Positions 52,776 to 56,134 of a stretch of 56,134 nt of DNA are shown here, piece after piece. Numbering within the stretch: position 1 is the stretch's first letter; each line of letters opens with the position of its first letter. Both the position numbers and the translations under genes were made by a program. The stretch spans positions 1 through 56,134 of the forward strand of contig DDUQ01000084.1 in the NCBI GenBank assembly GCA_002344885.1. Direction: 5' to 3'. This stretch comes from Comamonadaceae bacterium UBA2334. Its GTDB lineage: Bacteria > Pseudomonadota > Gammaproteobacteria > Burkholderiales > Burkholderiaceae_C. The notes under the pieces are model-generated. The model was not told the origin of the DNA. It saw only the letters and a list, made by a program, of their open reading frames with translations, and ran no database searches.

Positions 52776-53021
52776 TCAGGAAAACTTGGTCAGCATGTCG
52801 GCCACGTCGTCCGCAGGCACTTCCCCCTGAGCGATGACACAACCCACAAGTGAGTAGAACGACTTGTCCAGCGCCTTGCGCGCGGCGGCGAGCTGCTGGG
52901 CGATTTTTTCGCAGTCCTCGCCTTCTTCGATCAGGCGCTGGACGCCCCTCAACTGCCCTTCCACGCGCTTGAGGCGCATCACCAACGCCCGTTTGCGCTC
53001 GGGGTCTTTGACTGTGGTCAT
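52776..53021 (-). CDS. CsoR/FrmR-family repressor, CstR-like (thiol-sensing candidate)
   Basis: 81 residues from ATG 53021; a longer reading lacks family support. The all-helical CsoR pattern is present (KRALVMRLKRVEGQLRGVQR, EKIAQQLAAARKALDKSFY). C37 takes the place of the conserved first Cys. The positions that hold the copper ligands His and second Cys in CsoR are V62 and G66 here, and the other Cys is C61, one residue before the usual His position. The gene heads an operon with a persulfide dioxygenase fusion, so sensing of reactive sulfur is more likely than copper (inference). Confidence 0.85.
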   Translation of the reverse strand: MTTVKDPERKRALVMRLKRVEGQLRGVQRLIEEGEDCEKIAQQLAAARKALDKSFYSLVGCVIAQGEVPADDVADMLTKFS

Positions 53022-53120
53022 CTTTTGATCCTGTGATATGGGGCGGCTGTCTCGCGAACAGACCCGTCCGCGCCACAACCACCATTGATGTGACACAGAG
53101 TGTAAGCAAACCCGTATCCC

Positions 53121-53142
53121 TTGGACACCCCTTGGACACCCC
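53121..53142. repeat. 11-bp tandem repeat upstream of the CsoR-family gene
   Basis: Two perfect copies of TTGGACACCCC lie head to tail at 53121-53131 and 53132-53142, one helical turn apart and about 100 bp ahead of the regulator's start. This could be an operator for the regulator itself. CsoR-family sites are usually inverted G/C runs, so the assignment is open. Confidence 0.4.
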
Positions 53143-53419
53143 CATGCACAGCGTCAATGTTGCCCCGACAGTCGCCCCATGAGACGCACCGTTGACCGCG
53201 CCGTCAAACGCCCCGATGACGTCCCGTGTGATTCCCCCATGGCCTCGACGCGTGGCATCACTTGCGTCACTCTGCGCGAGCTGGCTGAGCATGCCAAGGC
53301 AGGACCGACGCTGAACATCCCGCCCAACATCACAGACCCGCCGCAACTTCAACGTCAAACCAACCTGATGCGGGTATGCACCGGATGACTTTTCGGGCGC
53401 GGTGCGTTACCATTTCAAA

Positions 53420-53441
53420 TTGACGTTTACGTAAACGTCAA
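53420..53441. promoter_or_regulatory. 22-bp perfect palindrome, candidate icmF operator
   Basis: TTGACGTTTAC (53420-53430) is followed at once by its exact reverse complement (53431-53441). It lies 75 nt before the icmF start. The motif resembles operators described for MerR- or TetR-type regulators of branched-chain and short-chain acyl-CoA catabolism in proteobacteria (LiuR-like, recalled from memory), which would fit a mutase for isobutyryl-CoA. The cognate regulator is not in the window. Confidence 0.7.
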
Positions 53442-53516
53442 CACACACCACACACGTCAGCTGCAGCTGGCGCATCCGTCGGGTTTCCACCACCTGTATT
53501 CCACCGAAAGCCACAC

Positions 53517-56134
53517 ATGAGCGACCTGTCCGCCGAGTTCAAAGCCCTGGCCAACTACCGCCCCACCCACAAAGTGCGCTTCGTCACTGCCGCCAGTCTG
53601 TTCGACGGGCACGATGCCGCCATCAACATCATGCGCCGAATTTTGCAAAGCATGGGCGCAGAGGTGATCCACCTGGGCCACAACCGCAGCGTGGACGATG
53701 TGGTGACCGCCGCGCTACAGGAAGACGTGCAGGGCATCGCCATCAGCTCCTACCAGGGCGGGCATGTGGAGTATTTCAAGTACATGGTGGACTTACTGCG
53801 CCAGCGTGGTGGCAGCCACATCCAGGTATTCGGTGGTGGTGGCGGCGTGATCGTGCCCGCTGAAATCCGCGAGCTGCAAGCCTACGGCGTGAGCCGCATC
53901 TACAGCCCTGAAGACGGCCAGCGCATGGGCCTGGCCGGCATGATCGGCGAGATGGTGATGCGCTGCGACCAAGACATCACCGGCTATGCCCCCACCAGCT
54001 TGGATGCCATCCAGGGCCACACCGAGGCATCGTGGCGCGCGCTGGCCCAACTGATCACCGCCCTGGAAAACCAGAGCGAAGCTGCCACCCGCGACAGTTC
54101 AACAACAGATCACCCGCTTGCGCTTGATTTGAAAGAACTGGCAGCTACCAATAAAGTACCGGTACTGGGCATCACCGGCACCGGCGGCGCAGGCAAGTCC
54201 AGCCTGACGGACGAACTGATCCGCCGCCTGCGGCTGGACCAGAACGACCAGCTGCGCGTGGCCGTCATCAGCATCGACCCCAGCCGCCGCAAGAGCGGTG
54301 GTGCCTTGCTGGGCGACCGCATCCGCATGAACGCAACCGGTGTATGGGCTGCCCCCACGCTTGCCGCTGACGCGTCGGCGCTGCCCCCCGAGGGGGCTGC
54401 TGACACCTTGGGGCGGCCCGGCGGTGTCAGCACGGCAAACCGGCAGCGCATTTTCATGCGCAGCTTGGCCACCCGCGATTTCGGCAGCGAAATTTCCGCC
54501 GCGCTGCCCGAGGTAATTGCCGCCTGCAAAGTGGCGGGGTTCGACCTGGTGATCGTGGAAACCTCCGGCATCGGCCAGGGCGATGCGGCCATCGTGCCTC
54601 ACGTTGATGTGCCCATGTACGTGATGACGCCCGAGTTTGGCGCGGCCAGCCAGCTGGAAAAGATCGACATGCTGGACTTTGCCGAGTTTGTCGCCATCAA
54701 CAAGTTTGACCGCAAGGGTGCCTCTGATGCGCTGCGCGATGTGTCCAAGCAGGTGCAGCGCAACAAGGAGGCCTGGACCACCCCCACCGACCAGATGCCG
54801 GTGTTTGGCACCATGGCCGCCCGCTTCAACGACGACGGCGTGACTGCGCTGTACCAGGCGCTCAAACCCCGGCTGGCCGAACTGGGCCTGCCTGTGGCCG
54901 AGGGCCGCCTGCCGGTGGTGACGGTGCGCCACAGCACCAACCAGACCCCCATCGTGCCCCCGGTACGCACCCGCTACCTGGCCGAAATTGCCGACACCGT
55001 GCGCGGCTACAAGGCCAAGGCCCGCGCCCAGGCGCGCCTGGCCCGCGAAGTGCAACAGCTTCGCGCGGCTGCCGCCATGCTGGAAGTGGGCAAGCCCGGC
55101 AAGGCCAGGGCCGCCGAGGCCGCCCTGGAGCTGGCGCAGGAACGCGAAGACCGCATGGACCCCGCCGCCCGTAAGCTGGTGGCCCAATGGCCTGCGATGC
55201 AACAGGCCTACGCCGGCGACGAATACGTGGTGAAGATCCGCGACAAGGAAATCCGCACTGCGCTCACCACCAAAAGTTTGAGCGGCACCACCATCCGCAA
55301 GGTGTGCCTGCCGCAGTACGAAGACCACGGCGAAATTCTGAAGTGGCTGATGCTGGACAACGTGCCCGGCAGTTACCCCTACACCGCAGGCACCTTCGCC
55401 TTCAAGCGCGAGGGCGAAGACCCCACCCGCATGTTCGCGGGCGAAGGTGACCCCTTCCGCACCAACCGCCGCTTCAAGCTGGTGAGCGAGGGCATGGCCG
55501 CCAAGCGCCTGTCCACCGCGTTCGACTCGGTCACGCTGTACGGCAACGACCCCGACCTGCGCCCCGACATTTACGGCAAGATCGGCAACAGCGGCGTGAA
55601 CGTGGCCACGCTGGACGACATGAAGGTGCTGTACAGCGGGTTTGACCTGTGCAGCCCCACCACCAGCGTCAGCATGACCATCAACGGCCCCGCGCCCAGC
55701 ATTTTGGCCATGTTCATGAACACGGCCATCGACCAGAACCTGGACAAGTTCAAGGCCGACAACGGCCGCGAGCCCACCGAAACAGAAACCGCCAAGATCA
55801 AGGAGTGGGTGCTGGCCAACGTGCGCGGCACCGTACAGGCCGACATCCTGAAAGAAGATCAGGGCCAAAACACCTGCATCTTCAGCACCGAGTTCAGCCT
55901 GAAAGTGATGGGCGACATTGCCGAGTACTTTGTGCACCACAACGTGCGCAACTTCTACAGTGTGTCCATCAGCGGCTACCACATTGCCGAGGCCGGGGCC
56001 AACCCCATCAGCCAGCTGGCCTTCACCCTGAGTAACGGCTTCACTTTCGTGGAAGCCTACCTGGCGCGGGGCATGCACATTGACGACTTTGCGCCCAACC
56101 TGAGCTTCTTCTTCAGCAACGGCATGGACCCGGA
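53517..56134 (+). CDS. icmF: Fused isobutyryl-CoA mutase IcmF (3' end outside window)
   Basis: 872 codons are visible, open to the right edge. IcmF interconverts isobutyryl-CoA and n-butyryl-CoA with adenosylcobalamin. In order: B12-binding domain with the axial-ligand motif SLFDGHDAAI (H32) at 20-150; a G-protein chaperone domain (MeaI type) with P-loop GTGGAGKS ending at S228, IDPSRRKSGGALLGD, VETSGIGQGDA and NKFD; then the mutase barrel (GTFAFKREGEDPTRMFAGEG, SISGYHIAEAGANPISQ). Residues ~275-309 are an insertion coded by a palindromic element, and the linker at ~200-215 carries another repeat; both keep the frame. The start at 53517 gives the usual N-terminus. Confidence 0.95.
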   Translation, partial: MSDLSAEFKALANYRPTHKVRFVTAASLFDGHDAAINIMRRILQSMGAEVIHLGHNRSVDDVVTAALQEDVQGIAISSYQGGHVEYFKYMVDLLRQRGGSHIQVFGGGGGVIVPAEIRELQAYGVSRIYSPEDGQRMGLAGMIGEMVMRCDQDITGYAPTSLDAIQGHTEASWRALAQLITALENQSEAATRDSSTTDHPLALDLKELAATNKVPVLGITGTGGAGKSSLTDELIRRLRLDQNDQLRVAVISIDPSRRKSGGALLGDRIRMNATGVWAAPTLAADASALPPEGAADTLGRPGGVSTANRQRIFMRSLATRDFGSEISAALPEVIAACKVAGFDLVIVETSGIGQGDAAIVPHVDVPMYVMTPEFGAASQLEKIDMLDFAEFVAINKFDRKGASDALRDVSKQVQRNKEAWTTPTDQMPVFGTMAARFNDDGVTALYQALKPRLAELGLPVAEGRLPVVTVRHSTNQTPIVPPVRTRYLAEIADTVRGYKAKARAQARLAREVQQLRAAAAMLEVGKPGKARAAEAALELAQEREDRMDPAARKLVAQWPAMQQAYAGDEYVVKIRDKEIRTALTTKSLSGTTIRKVCLPQYEDHGEILKWLMLDNVPGSYPYTAGTFAFKREGEDPTRMFAGEGDPFRTNRRFKLVSEGMAAKRLSTAFDSVTLYGNDPDLRPDIYGKIGNSGVNVATLDDMKVLYSGFDLCSPTTSVSMTINGPAPSILAMFMNTAIDQNLDKFKADNGREPTETETAKIKEWVLANVRGTVQADILKEDQGQNTCIFSTEFSLKVMGDIAEYFVHHNVRNFYSVSISGYHIAEAGANPISQLAFTLSNGFTFVEAYLARGMHIDDFAPNLSFFFSNGMDP
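54121..54160 (+). repeat. Interspersed repeat copy 3, inside icmF
   Basis: CGCTTGAT (54121-54128), 13 nt, CAGCTAC (54142-54148), then an A-rich run to GTAC. It codes for the linker between the B12-binding and G domains (residues ~202-215, LALDLKELAATNK). Spacing is identical to the copies at 1119 and 43845. The stretch is AT-rich against the rest of icmF. Confidence 0.55.
54342..54434 (+). repeat. REP-like double-hairpin element inserted in frame in icmF
   Basis: Two neighbouring palindromes: GCCCCC (54383-54388), 3-nt loop, GGGGGC (54392-54397); then GCTGACACC (54399-54407), 15-nt loop, GGTGTCAGC (54423-54431). The DNA codes for about 30-35 residues (starting VWAAPTLAADASAL) that interrupt the conserved RIRMN...FMRSLATR stretch of the G domain. 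Similar G/C-run palindromes recur between genes in Comamonadaceae genomes (from memory). The insertion has no stop in the icmF frame. Confidence 0.75.

Larger units (their letters stand above)
53022..53516. promoter_or_regulatory. Divergent control region between the CsoR-family gene and icmF
   Basis: 495 bp with no gene I accept (a 69-codon reading frame at 53179-53388 has no recognisable protein features). It holds an 11-bp tandem repeat (53121-53142) on the csoR side and a perfect 22-bp palindrome (53420-53441) on the icmF side, both listed separately. The ribosome site of icmF is not strong. Confidence 0.5.

Noticed and set aside
53179..53388. A 69-codon frame in the region between the CsoR-family gene and icmF
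   Set aside because: No ribosome site, no recognisable fold, and composition like intergenic DNA.
54099..56078. A 659-codon open frame antisense to icmF
   Set aside because: The plus strand codes unmistakably for IcmF; the antisense product is Gly/His/Val-rich without recognisable domains, the usual shadow of GC-rich coding.
1..56134. CRISPR arrays, tRNA or rRNA genes, and transposase genes
   Set aside because: No regularly spaced direct repeats, cloverleaf-like or rRNA-like stretches, and no transposase or integrase protein motifs were seen on either strand.

Overview
The window looks like the chromosome of a betaproteobacterium of the Burkholderiales, most likely a Comamonadaceae member. 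The grounds are GC-rich coding with lower-GC polysaccharide genes, phasin and PHA-granule proteins, DUF3141, IcmF, CaiB and solitary Bug/ABC-type binding-protein content, and short interspersed palindromic elements of a kind I associate with that family. The taxonomic call is inference from gene content only. I saw no rRNA, tRNA or CRISPR array.

Layout. 1-2050 (minus): end of a two-component sensor kinase gene, its OmpR-type regulator, and argB. 2134-13376: a surface-polysaccharide region. It holds a WecA/MraY-type initiating transferase (minus), a plus-strand trio (acyltransferase, methyltransferase, methyltransferase-glycosyltransferase fusion), and a minus-strand set of two glycosyltransferases, a Wzt/Wzm ABC exporter and a periplasmic parvulin-type isomerase. 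13461-32905 (all minus): a very tightly packed array transcribed from rfbB downward. In transcription order it is rfbB, an MNT-HEPN pair, rfbD, rfbA, a SPINDLY/OGT-like glycosyltransferase, rfbC, a rhamnosyltransferase-like GT2, a full type II secretion set (gspE-F-G-H-I-J-K-L-M-C-D), a small lipoprotein, and a 574-residue secreted protein of unknown function ending at a strong terminator. Many junctions are 4-bp ATGA or GTGA overlaps.

33292-43500: a storage-lipid region with a phasin, patatin-like phospholipase, TetR regulator, TPR protein, WS/DGAT wax-ester/triacylglycerol synthase, acyl-CoA-binding protein, CaiB-type CoA transferase, PHA-granule protein and a DUF3141 PhaC-like hydrolase. 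43557-50607: a zinc aminopeptidase lipoprotein, an orphan molybdopterin oxidoreductase, and a Tat-type substrate-binding protein with two amidase/peptidase genes. 50776-53021 (minus): coaX, and a CsoR-family regulator with a persulfide dioxygenase-rhodanese fusion. 53517-end (plus): icmF, the fused isobutyryl-CoA mutase, cut by the window edge.

How it may work together (inference): the dTDP-L-rhamnose enzymes, glycosyltransferases, ABC exporter, type II machine, OGT-like enzyme, isomerase and secreted protein look like one surface-assembly programme, possibly a glycosylated surface-layer-like protein and the polysaccharide that anchors it. The most striking small-scale signals are an MNT-HEPN toxin-antitoxin-like pair translationally coupled inside the rhamnose operon, a double-hairpin element inserted in frame in the G domain of icmF, and a repeat (CGCTT...13 nt...CAGCTAC) present three times, twice inside genes.
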